5,193 nt of DNA from CANHCC01 sp040381555 (GCA_040381555.1 JBEIHC010000159.1:1-5193), one strand, 5' to 3'. Positions 1-5,171 are shown, counted from the first letter of the stretch. Translations and numbers: made by a program. The notes: a model not told the origin generated them from the sequence alone.

Positions 1-4
1 AAGG

Positions 5-37
5 AAAAAGCGATCCGAATATCTGGTCGCTTTTTTT
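5..37 (+). terminator. Rho-independent terminator of an upstream plus-strand gene
   Basis: GCGATC at 10-15 pairs with GGTCGC at 25-30 (one T-G wobble) around a 9-nt loop. The stem is extended by A5-A9 against T31-T35 and followed by seven T in total (31-37). The longer T run is on the plus strand, so it most likely ends a gene lying to the left of the window. The matching A run means it could also work on the minus strand. Confidence 0.75.
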
Positions 38-66
38 GTTTACCCTAAAACGAGGTTTACCCTAAA
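38..66. repeat. 12-bp direct repeat between two terminators
   Basis: GTTTACCCTAAA occurs at 38-49 and again, identically, at 55-66, giving a 17-bp period. The pair fills the gap between the two terminator hairpins. No function is evident. It could be a remnant of a small duplication or a binding site pair. Confidence 0.6.
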
Positions 67-69
67 CTG

Positions 70-102
70 AAAAAAAATGACCAGAACCTCTGGCCATTTT
101 TT
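70..102 (-). terminator. Terminator of the di-heme enzyme gene, probably bidirectional
   Basis: CCAGA at 81-85 pairs with TCTGG at 89-93 around a 3-nt loop. After one A-C mismatch (80/94) the stem continues as TG with CA and then A72-A77 with T97-T102. Read on the minus strand, the hairpin is followed by a run of eight T (70-77). It lies about 60 bp past the stop codon of the minus-strand gene, so it most likely ends that transcript. Confidence 0.8.
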
Positions 103-163
103 CTGAGTATTAATTGCTATACTTTAATCGATGAGTCCTGAATTGAATTCATCCTTACTTCGT

Positions 164-1543
164 TTATTCCACCCTCAATCGCTTCACCTGCTGACTCTGT
201 TTGTTTAGGTCTGTTACTTTCACCCAATACCCCCCCCTATTCAGAGTAGAAATATCTAATTTCAGGCTACATCCGGTAAATAATTCTTGTTCTGTTTGAC
301 CTAAAGAATTAATAACCTGAACCTGATAATTGCCAGTTGCCAATTCTACATTCGTAGTAATGCTTGCAGGATTAGGATACAGATTAAATAACTCCGGAGT
401 AAGTTCATTCTGTACGCTAACTGGATAAATCAAGGTAAGATCGCCCGATACATCAAATGGGGTTGACCATTTGACATTTGTATAAACATCATTGCCAGAG
501 AGGGTTTTGAGAAAGGCAACCAATTGGTCTTTTTCCTGCTGAGTTAATTGTAGGTTCCCTCCCGGACCGGAAACTCTTGGATCCAGATTAGTATTATTAG
601 GATTCTGAGGCACCTGATTATAGTGTTGAATGACCAAGTCAATAGAATTAAAATTCCCGGTGTGCATCAAAGGTCCATTCAATGTACCATTCGGATTAAA
701 CAGATCACGAAGGGAAGGAGCCCGTGTATTGGTGAGATCTGTTAAAGTAGAATCTCCTGCCACCCCAATCACGCCATTGTTTTTGCTATTCGGATCTATA
801 TCAAATTCTGGAGCTCTATGACAGCCCTGACATCCGGCACCGCCTTGATTGGGAGGATTTAAGAACAATAATTTTCCGGCATTTTCATCTGCTGTAAAAT
901 TCGGAAAAGGCGCTGCATCATTGGCTACCTGAGCACGACCGGCATCAAATTTTGAATCAAAGGATTGAATGCTCCGGATAAATTGTGCCAAAGCCTTTTG
1001 AATTTTATCCTCCGTAATTACTGAGCTACCATATACCTGAGTAAATAAAGTCTGATAATACTCAACGGCTTCTAATTTGCGAATCAAAGAGTCTATTGCA
1101 GGATCTCCATTTGTTCCACTAAATCCCATTTCGACATGATCCTGTATGGGACGAGTAGTCTGATCTTCTAATGAAGTAGCTCTTTCATCCCAGAAGAATC
1201 GGGTTTCAGTAGCAAATCTTGAATTAATCAAACGCATAGAGTGCCGGCCTGTTAAGCCTCCTGTCAACCCAACACTCAGGCGTAAGGAATCTCCAAAGGC
1301 GAACTTCTGCTGATGACAGGAAGCGCAGGAGACTGTGCCATTCGCAGATAATTTTTTATCATAAAACAACACTCTTCCCAGCGTAGCACCCGCATCGGTA
1401 ATAGCATTTGCTCCTGTATTATCCTTTGCAATATAAGCGGGCACTGTTTGATTGGCGTAATTATATAAGTTACCTAAATCAATTGTACCAGCTACTAACA
1501 CATAGGCTAGAACGCTAATTCCGACAAACAATAACTTTCTCAT
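164..1543 (-). CDS. Secreted MauG-like di-heme cytochrome c peroxidase family protein with T9SS sorting domain
   Basis: 459 residues, starting at ATG 1543 and ending with TAA. Residues 1-20 form a Sec signal peptide (RK, then a hydrophobic stretch); the cleavage site is unclear. Two c-type heme motifs are present: C73-A-S-C76-H77 and C238-Q-G-C241-H242. Between them lies FFWDERA...LEDQ...P...VEMG. W118, Q128, P132 and E138 keep the spacing of MauG W93, Q103, P107 and E113. Counting from the H294-T-G motif, Y308 stands where classical bacterial peroxidases carry the Met ligand of the C-terminal heme, and where MauG has Tyr. Residues 386-459 (FNLYPNPAS..., ending VKRLRVE) are a T9SS type A sorting domain. 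Thus the protein should cross the inner membrane, receive hemes in the periplasm and be exported to or beyond the outer membrane. Peroxidase activity or oxidation of a partner protein is inferred from the family; the substrate is unknown. No neighbouring gene suggests a partner. There is no clear Shine-Dalgarno sequence, as is common in Bacteroidota. Confidence 0.93.
   Translation of the reverse strand: MRKLLFVGISVLAYVLVAGTIDLGNLYNYANQTVPAYIAKDNTGANAITDAGATLGRVLFYDKKLSANGTVSCASCHQQKFAFGDSLRLSVGLTGGLTGRHSMRLINSRFATETRFFWDERATSLEDQTTRPIQDHVEMGFSGTNGDPAIDSLIRKLEAVEYYQTLFTQVYGSSVITEDKIQKALAQFIRSIQSFDSKFDAGRAQVANDAAPFPNFTADENAGKLLFLNPPNQGGAGCQGCHRAPEFDIDPNSKNNGVIGVAGDSTLTDLTNTRAPSLRDLFNPNGTLNGPLMHTGNFNSIDLVIQHYNQVPQNPNNTNLDPRVSGPGGNLQLTQQEKDQLVAFLKTLSGNDVYTNVKWSTPFDVSGDLTLIYPVSVQNELTPELFNLYPNPASITTNVELATGNYQVQVINSLGQTEQELFTGCSLKLDISTLNRGGYWVKVTDLNKQSQQVKRLRVE
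230..237 (-). repeat. Eight-G homopolymer inside the T9SS sorting domain
   Basis: On the coding (minus) strand, codons 436-438 read AGG GGG GGG, an uninterrupted run of eight G in an AT-leaning gene. Losing one G would give a TGA stop three codons beyond the run and remove the last 20 or so residues of the sorting domain. Gaining one G would read through the normal stop into about 15 further codons. The tract is therefore a possible slippage site; whether it varies is not known. Confidence 0.85.
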
Positions 1544-1560
1544 ATCCAGTTTTCTTATTT

Positions 1561-1568
1561 CAAATGTA
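1561..1568 (-). promoter_or_regulatory. Candidate Bacteroidota -7 promoter box (TACATTTG) for the di-heme enzyme gene
   Basis: Read on the minus strand, TACATTTG is an exact match to the Bacteroidota -7 consensus TAnnTTTG. Its last base is 17 bp upstream of the A of the start codon, so the leader would be only about 10-15 nt. I see no clear TTG or TTTG -33 element at the usual spacing, so the call rests on one box and its position. Confidence 0.5.
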
Positions 1569-1747
1569 AGTTAAATCTTGTCTAACTAGATAGGATTACA
1601 CTATTTCGATTTTTTTTAACATATTGATAAAAAGGAGGATTTAAGGGCTTACTAATAGTTTGGCGCTATGCCTTTTTTGTGAGCAGAATATCCTGATGTT
1701 TTCCATTTAATTGTAGGACTTGGTATAAGACTATCCATTAAAAGTAA

Positions 1748-1774
1748 AGCATACCTGATATCGGCGGGTATGCT
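1748..1774. repeat. Strong 10-bp hairpin, possible minus-strand terminator
   Basis: AGCATACC at 1748-1755 is a perfect inverted repeat of GGTATGCT at 1767-1774. A T-G wobble and a G-C pair extend the stem to 10 bp with a 7-nt loop (1758-1764). On the minus strand it is followed by TTTACTTTTAAT, an interrupted T run, so it could stop minus-strand transcripts coming from the MATE side. It might instead be part of the neighbouring repeat element. Confidence 0.5.
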
Positions 1775-1793
1775 AGCCCAGTCACTGATCGAT

Positions 1794-1813
1794 GTGCTGA
1801 GCCCCGTCGAAGT
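1794..1813 (+). repeat. Isolated diverged copy of the 20-bp intergenic repeat
   Basis: GTGCTGAGCCCCGTCGAAGT differs at two positions (TG to CC in the middle) from the unit of the tandem array that begins 61 bp downstream. It has the same orientation as the array. Confidence 0.75.
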
Positions 1814-1874
1814 ATAGACTCATACGCCAATTAGATTATTTAATGAAACATATGAAAGAATCATATCGAAGCCT

Positions 1875-1942
1875 GTACTGAGCCTGGTCAAAGTACTTGT
1901 GCTGAGCCTGGTCGAAGTACTTGTGCTGAGCCTGGTCGAAGC
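1875..1942 (+). repeat. Three tandem copies of a 24-bp repeat (20-bp core plus ACTT)
   Basis: The core GTGCTGAGCCTGGTCGAAGT occurs at 1875-1894 (two changes: GTACTG and TCAAAG), at 1899-1918 (exact), and at 1923-1942 (last base C). Cores are separated by ACTT, giving an exact 24-bp period. Each junction forms the palindrome AAGTACTT (1891-1898 and 1915-1922). Short repeats built from CTGAGC and GTCGAAG are, from memory, common between genes in environmental Bacteroidota and other bacteria. The function is unknown. A protein-coding reading is unlikely because no flanking gene extends through it. Confidence 0.85.
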
Positions 1943-2010
1943 ATGTCTGGGCGGGTGGTTAATAGAACACCGATCATTTAATTAAGGTATTATTTATTCC
2001 TACCGTCGGC

Positions 2011-2077
2011 GCTTCGATACGGCCGTCCCAAACAAAGTTTCTCTTAAGTTTTCTTCCTCGGCCTACTCAACGACCGA
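2011..2077 (-). repeat. Decayed repeat fragments in the opposite orientation
   Basis: GCTTCGATACGGCC at 2011-2024 and TCGGCCTACTCAACGACCGA at 2058-2077 resemble, on the minus strand, the TGAG...GTCGAAG pattern of the units at 1794-1942: GTTGAGTAGGCCGA, then GGCCGTATCGAAGC. The two pieces look like the halves of one element split by about 33 bp of unrelated sequence. This is a by-eye resemblance, not an exact match. Confidence 0.4.
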
Positions 2078-2162
2078 CTATACATTTGCTCAAATAAAAA
2101 AGTTTGGAATTTTTAATTACCCACTAAAAACGGCGAAGAGCCATTAGTTTGAAAAGCTATTG

Positions 2163-2190
2163 AAAATTGTCACCCTCAGTTGGGTGTCAA
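2163..2190 (-). terminator. Likely terminator of the MATE gene
   Basis: On the minus strand, one base after the TAG stop, TTG-T-CACCC (2167-2175) pairs with GGGTG-T-CAA (2182-2190). There are five strong pairs, one T-T mismatch, three more pairs and a 6-nt loop. It is followed by a short run of four T (2166-2163). The T run is short, so termination may be partial. Confidence 0.55.
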
Positions 2191-2191
2191 C

Positions 2192-3532
2192 CTATGATTT
2201 GGAAATCCTGGTAACCCAGTAAAATCTCAGTACCAACAGAATCGCTGAAAAGGTTAGGCCAATTAATAATCCATACCAAATTCCCTCTACCCCCATAGCC
2301 TGACTATCACTTAAATAGTAACCAAGTGGAATCCCCACAATCCAATAAGCGAATAAGGTAATGGCTGTCGGAATATAGACATCATAGACTCCTCTCAATA
2401 TTCCAAGTCCTGCAACCTGCACCCCGTCTGAGAGTTGAAAAAATGCTGCGATGACCAATAGCCCAGAGGCAATAGAAGCCACTTCCACATCCTCAATATA
2501 TAAAGCTACGAGAAATTGCCGGAAGCTGATAAAAATCAAGGCCATCATACTCATGTATAAAAAGGACAGCAGAATGGCCGCCGTGCCTGCTTTTATCACT
2601 CCTGATGAACTTTGTATTCCTCGGGCATTTCCTACTCTTATTGCCCCAGCTGCTGAGAATCCTGCAGCTATCATGTAGGTGATGGAGGCAAGGTTAATGG
2701 CAATCTGATGCGCCGCCAAAGAAGCAACACTAATCCATCCTGCCAGAATAGCTGCTCCACTAAAAGCGGCTACTTCGAAGAAATACTGCATTCCAGAAGG
2801 AATTCCCAGTCTAAAAATTTTCATCACCAATCTCTTCCGAACCCGGGTATGTTCTAAAAACTCCTGAAACCGACCCGAAGAATGAATGGCACCAAAAGTA
2901 AGAACTGCCATTATAATTCGAGCCAGTAGAGTACCTATTCCAGCTCCATTTAAGCCCATGGCCGGAAATCCGAAATTGCCGAAAATAAAAATCCAATTCA
3001 AAAAGGTATTCGCTACTAATCCCACCAAAGTGATGAGCATGGAAATCCGCACATCCCCCATTCCATCCGTAAATTGTTTCCCCGCCCAGAAATAATACAT
3101 TGGAAAAACAGATACCGCAATAATTAACAGATACGATGCCGCCAGCTTTTCCACCGTTTCTTCTTGCCGAAACCAATGGAAGTTTAAGGCCAACACTATC
3201 ATCACAATCACGGTTAGGATGGCCAATATAAAACCTGCAACCTGGGCTGATTTCAGAATATTTCCCGGAGATTCAATCTTACCTTTCTTGGATCTACTAC
3301 CTGCCACTAGAGGAGAAACCATAGACAAAGCGCCTGAGCCTACCACCGCAATCAGAAAAAAAACGGAATTACTCACTCCGGATGCCGCTAATTCCGCTGC
3401 CCCAATTCGCCCCACCATAATGGTATCTATCACACCCATTAGCACCAAACCCAACTGGGCAATGATAATGGGTACAGACAAATGAATGGTCTCCCGCAAA
3501 TCCTGTCTATAAAGGCGATAAAAAGCAAACAC
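2192..3532 (-). CDS. MATE family (NorM-like) multidrug/cation antiporter
   Basis: 446 residues, the normal length for a NorM-type MATE transporter, with about 12 hydrophobic segments beginning near residue 17 and a basic loop at about residues 78-86 (GSRSKKGK). Members sit in the inner membrane and export organic cations, drugs or dyes in exchange for Na+ or H+. The ion-binding acidic residues known from Vibrio NorM are present: D36 in GVIDTIMVGR, E253 in FFEVAAF (counterpart of E255), and D369 in FFQLSDGVQVAGLGILRG (counterpart of D371). Other conserved segments are RLGIPSGMQ (241-249), AAHQIAIN (273-280) and GAIRVGNARG (296-305). The start is GTG at 3532; an in-frame TAA lies nine bases upstream of it, so no longer form is possible and the N-terminus aligns with the family. 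It is divergent from the hydrolase operon, with repeats starting about 30 bp upstream. No clear promoter or Shine-Dalgarno sequence is visible. The substrate cannot be deduced. Confidence 0.95.
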   Translation of the reverse strand: MFAFYRLYRQDLRETIHLSVPIIIAQLGLVLMGVIDTIMVGRIGAAELAASGVSNSVFFLIAVVGSGALSMVSPLVAGSRSKKGKIESPGNILKSAQVAGFILAILTVIVMIVLALNFHWFRQEETVEKLAASYLLIIAVSVFPMYYFWAGKQFTDGMGDVRISMLITLVGLVANTFLNWIFIFGNFGFPAMGLNGAGIGTLLARIIMAVLTFGAIHSSGRFQEFLEHTRVRKRLVMKIFRLGIPSGMQYFFEVAAFSGAAILAGWISVASLAAHQIAINLASITYMIAAGFSAAGAIRVGNARGIQSSSGVIKAGTAAILLSFLYMSMMALIFISFRQFLVALYIEDVEVASIASGLLVIAAFFQLSDGVQVAGLGILRGVYDVYIPTAITLFAYWIVGIPLGYYLSDSQAMGVEGIWYGLLIGLTFSAILLVLRFYWVTRISKS

Positions 3533-3564
3533 GATGCGAAATTACACATTTAAACCCGGGAGGC

Positions 3565-3622
3565 GTAGGGGCTCCCTTTATGGGTGCCCAATAGTAGGGG
3601 CTCCCTTTATGGGTGCCCAATA
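3565..3622 (+). repeat. Two identical tandem 29-bp palindromic repeat units
   Basis: Units at 3565-3593 and 3594-3622 are identical. Each contains GTAGGGGCTCCC, the spacer TTTAT, then GGGTGCCCAATA. Within a unit GGGC-T-CCC can pair with GGG-T-GCCC, giving a GC-rich hairpin with one central T-T mismatch. Both copies carry the same mismatch, so the tandem pair probably arose by duplication of an already changed unit. The units lie 33-90 bp upstream of the MATE start, in the region where its promoter would be expected. Confidence 0.9.
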
Positions 3623-3651
3623 GTAGGGGCACCCACAAGGGGTGCCCCTAC
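3623..3651 (-). repeat. Third palindromic unit, inverted, perfect 12-bp hairpin
   Basis: GTAGGGGCACCC at 3623-3634 is a perfect inverted repeat of GGGTGCCCCTAC at 3640-3651, with loop ACAAG. Read on the minus strand the loop is CTTGT, and over 25 bp the unit then differs from the two upstream units at only three positions, so it is the same element inverted. GGGTGCCC of the preceding unit (3611-3618) can also pair with GGGCACCC here (3627-3634), an alternative hairpin. It resembles REP-type palindromes, from memory; it has no T run, so it is not a typical terminator. Confidence 0.88.
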
Positions 3652-3701
3652 CAATGCAACACAAGGATGAATAGAAAATCCCAACTTCTCAATTTTCCCT
3701 G

Positions 3702-3709
3702 TAATTTTG
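3702..3709 (+). promoter_or_regulatory. Possible -7 box (TAATTTTG) for the hydrolase operon
   Basis: TAATTTTG matches the Bacteroidota -7 consensus TAnnTTTG exactly. It ends only three bases before ATG 3713, so the transcript would have to be nearly leaderless. No -33 TTG or TTTG is seen at the usual distance. It could be a chance match in AT-rich DNA. Confidence 0.25.
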
Positions 3710-3712
3710 ACT

Positions 3713-4486
3713 ATGCAGTTAAATTACAAAGTGCTCGGGGATGGATATCCTCTCATCATTCTTCATGGATTGTTTGGAGCACTGGACAATTGGATTACCC
3801 TGGGCAGATCTTTTGGGGAAGAATTCGAAACTTACCTAGTAGATCAGAGAAATCATGGTAAATCTCCCCACACGCCCGAGCACTCCTATCCTGACATGGC
3901 TCAGGATTTAATCGAATTCATGGACCAGTTAGGGCTTTCCAAAGCCTTACTCTTAGGGCATTCCATGGGGGGCAAAACAGTAATGGAAGTAGCCTTATCC
4001 CATCCAGAACGAGTGGCCGGACTCGTAATAGCGGATATGGCACCGGTTCAATATGAGTCCCACCATGATTCAGTGTTTCGGGCATTGGAAGCGGTGCGGT
4101 TCGATGAAATAGAAAATCGTTCCCAGGCAGAGCGGATTATGAGTCTGCATATTCAGGAGCCTGGGGTGATACAATTTTTACTGAAAAACATCGACCGATC
4201 TGCGGAGGGAAAATATTCCTGGAAAATGAATTTGCCGGTATTAAGAGCGGAATACGATAAAATCCTGGAAGAAATTCCCGGAAACAGAGTCTATTCCGGA
4301 CCAACCTTAGTCATACGAGGAGGAGCATCTCCCTATGTGCAAGACCCCTACCTGCCAGCCTATCGGGAATTATTCCCAGAATTAGAGCTCGAAACCCTCC
4401 CAGACATAGGCCACTGGGTGCATGCCGAAGCACCCGGGGAATTTTATGAAATTGTTCTTACCTTTCTAAAAAGAATCTCCTTATGA
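3713..4486 (+). CDS. ybfF: Alpha/beta hydrolase, YbfF-like esterase
   Basis: 257 residues from ATG 3713; a TTG two codons upstream (3707) is also in frame but less likely, because the protein then begins MQLNYKVLGDG as the family does. No signal peptide, so cytoplasmic. The sequence closely follows E. coli YbfF (254 residues), a short-chain acyl esterase that acts on small esters and acyl-CoA-type compounds in vitro. HGLFG at 18-22 supplies the oxyanion hole, VDQRNHGKSP (43-52) is the conserved second loop, and GHSMGGK at 82-88 holds the nucleophile S84. D108 in IADMAPV matches the acid D113 of YbfF (after strand six rather than seven), and H234 in GHWVHAE is the catalytic base. GVIQFLLKN (151-159) and GGASPYV (203-209) are also shared. 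All triad residues are present, so it should be active. The stop overlaps the next start (ATGA), indicating co-transcription and coupled translation. Its physiological substrate is not known. Confidence 0.93.
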   Translation: MQLNYKVLGDGYPLIILHGLFGALDNWITLGRSFGEEFETYLVDQRNHGKSPHTPEHSYPDMAQDLIEFMDQLGLSKALLLGHSMGGKTVMEVALSHPERVAGLVIADMAPVQYESHHDSVFRALEAVRFDEIENRSQAERIMSLHIQEPGVIQFLLKNIDRSAEGKYSWKMNLPVLRAEYDKILEEIPGNRVYSGPTLVIRGGASPYVQDPYLPAYRELFPELELETLPDIGHWVHAEAPGEFYEIVLTFLKRISL

Positions 4487-4914
4487 AAAAGATTTACCCT
4501 CTTATTGCCGCTATTCTCTTGAGTTCCCTTTATTCTTCCTGTGGATTCAGAGTCAGAGATAAAAAAGTCCGTGAAGTACTCATGGAGCAGCAAAGATCTT
4601 GGAATTATGGAGACATCGAGCGATTCATGCAAGGCTATTTGAACAGCGAGAAAATGATATTTGTAAGTCCGGGCGGAGTACGCTTAGGATACGAAGCCAC
4701 CCTGAATGCCTACAAAAAGAATTACAGTGATATGAATTCCATGGGTGTAATGGAATTTGACATTCAGCAAGTATTAAACACAGGACCCAGATCGGCAGTA
4801 GTCATGGGCAAATGGAAATTAACCCGTGCCAGAGATATTCCCCAAGGCCATTTTATGGTGGTGTTTCGAAAAAGAAAAGGGAAGTGGAAGATTATTGCGG
4901 ATCAGACGTTTTAA
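4483..4914 (+). CDS. Small exported DUF4440/SnoaL-like (NTF2 fold) protein, probable lipoprotein
   Basis: 143 residues. ATG 4483 overlaps the hydrolase stop by four bases, so translation is probably coupled. Residues 1-19 are a signal peptide (KK, then a hydrophobic run) ending YSSC20. The cysteine and the two serines suit a lipobox, although Tyr at -3 is not the usual Leu, so lipidation is likely but not certain. Residues 27-143 have the DUF4440 pattern: a helical start with RSWNYGDIERFMQGY (38-52), FVSPGGVRLGYEA (60-72), AYKKNYSDM (76-84), AVVMGKWKL (105-113), GHFMVVFRKRKGKWKIIADQTF (122-143). The fold is a cone-shaped alpha-beta barrel with a pocket used for ligand binding or, in some relatives, isomerase or hydrolase chemistry. 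The family often ends DHTS; here it is DQTF, so the usual His of that motif is Gln. The role is unknown. Given the expected location (periplasmic face or outer membrane) it does not act in the same compartment as the hydrolase. Confidence 0.85.
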   Translation: MKKIYPLIAAILLSSLYSSCGFRVRDKKVREVLMEQQRSWNYGDIERFMQGYLNSEKMIFVSPGGVRLGYEATLNAYKKNYSDMNSMGVMEFDIQQVLNTGPRSAVVMGKWKLTRARDIPQGHFMVVFRKRKGKWKIIADQTF

Positions 4915-4942
4915 TTAGTGGTTAGTTATTAGTGGTTAGTGG
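4915..4942 (+). repeat. Four tandem heptamers (TTAGTGG) directly after a stop codon
   Basis: Units TTAGTGG, TTAGTTA, TTAGTGG and TTAGTGG follow one another without gaps, starting at the base after the TAA of the DUF4440 gene. The second unit differs at its last two bases. Equivalently, a 13-bp sequence (4914-4926) is repeated at 4928-4940. Short tandem heptamers are known from several bacterial groups, and copy number may vary by slippage. No frame effect on the gene is expected because the array lies past the stop. Confidence 0.85.
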
Positions 4943-4962
4943 TTTTATTTGGGTAAATAAAA
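4943..4962 (+). terminator. Weak AT-only hairpin, possible end of the hydrolase operon
   Basis: TTTTATTT at 4943-4950 pairs perfectly with AAATAAAA at 4955-4962 around loop GGGT. The stem is 8 bp but contains only A-T pairs, and no T run follows on the plus strand, so it is a poor terminator by itself. No better candidate is seen between the operon and 5171. Confidence 0.25.
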
Positions 4963-5003
4963 GATTAAATTATAACGAGTTGCTGTTTTTTGCCAATTAA
5001 CAT

Positions 5004-5060
5004 AAGCTAAAAGCTCACGAGCTGTGGCTTGTGGGCGGCGTCCCCTCTCCTCCGGCTTGT
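5004..5060. other. GC-richer patch with nested inverted repeats, nature unknown
   Basis: This stretch stands out from the AT-rich DNA on both sides. AGCTC (5012-5016) and GAGCT (5019-5023) form an inverted repeat with a 2-nt centre. AAGC (5004-5007) and GCTT (5027-5030) can extend it across a small internal loop. GGCTTGT occurs at 5026-5032 and again at 5054-5060, bracketing a C-rich segment. A minus-strand reading frame of 69 codons crosses the area (4945-5154) but has low-complexity, unconvincing composition and no start signal, so I do not call it a gene. The patch could be a remnant of a dispersed repeat or a small RNA. Confidence 0.35.
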
Positions 5061-5171
5061 CTATGCAAACAAATGTTCGTAAATGTATACAAATCAACAA
5101 ATTATGCACATGTATTAATTTATTTTTATTAGTTAAATAATTAAAACTTGCCAAAACTTTAATTATTTATC

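Larger units (their letters stand above)
1544..2191. other. 648-bp gene-less stretch rich in short repeats
   Basis: No open reading frame here looks like a real protein on either strand. The left part (1544-1740) holds the promoter box of the di-heme gene and AT-rich sequence with no further recognisable signal. The middle has a 10-bp-stem hairpin (1748-1774), a single 20-bp repeat unit (1794-1813) and a tandem array of three (1875-1942). The right part has fragments of related sequence in the opposite orientation (2011-2024 and 2058-2077), AT-rich DNA, and the likely terminator of the MATE gene (2163-2190). The size and repeat content suggest a site where mobile repeat sequences have accumulated and decayed between two transcription units. 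Confidence 0.7.

Noticed and set aside
1875..1942. CRISPR array
   Set aside because: The repeat cores are separated by only four identical bases (ACTT), so there are no variable spacers, and no cas gene is present.
2811..3176. 121-codon minus-strand reading frame
   Set aside because: It lies wholly inside the MATE gene in another frame, and its Trp-, Cys- and Phe-rich composition is that of a shadow of membrane-protein codons.
164..3532. Di-heme enzyme and MATE transporter as one operon or system
   Set aside because: They share a strand but are 648 bp apart with a likely terminator after the MATE gene, another hairpin, and a separate promoter box for the di-heme gene.
3565..3651. CRISPR array or tandem terminators
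   Set aside because: Units abut with no spacer and one is inverted; no T run follows the hairpins.
3613..3861. Plus-strand frame with an ATG at 3668 preceded by AAGG, which looks like a start with a ribosome site
   Set aside because: Past 3713 it runs out of frame through the strongly conserved hydrolase sequence, its product resembles nothing, and its upstream part is made of the palindromic repeats.
4945..5154. 69-codon minus-strand reading frame after the DUF4440 gene
   Set aside because: The composition is unlike a folded protein, it spans a GC-rich repeat-like patch and AT-rich DNA, and no start signal or domain is visible.
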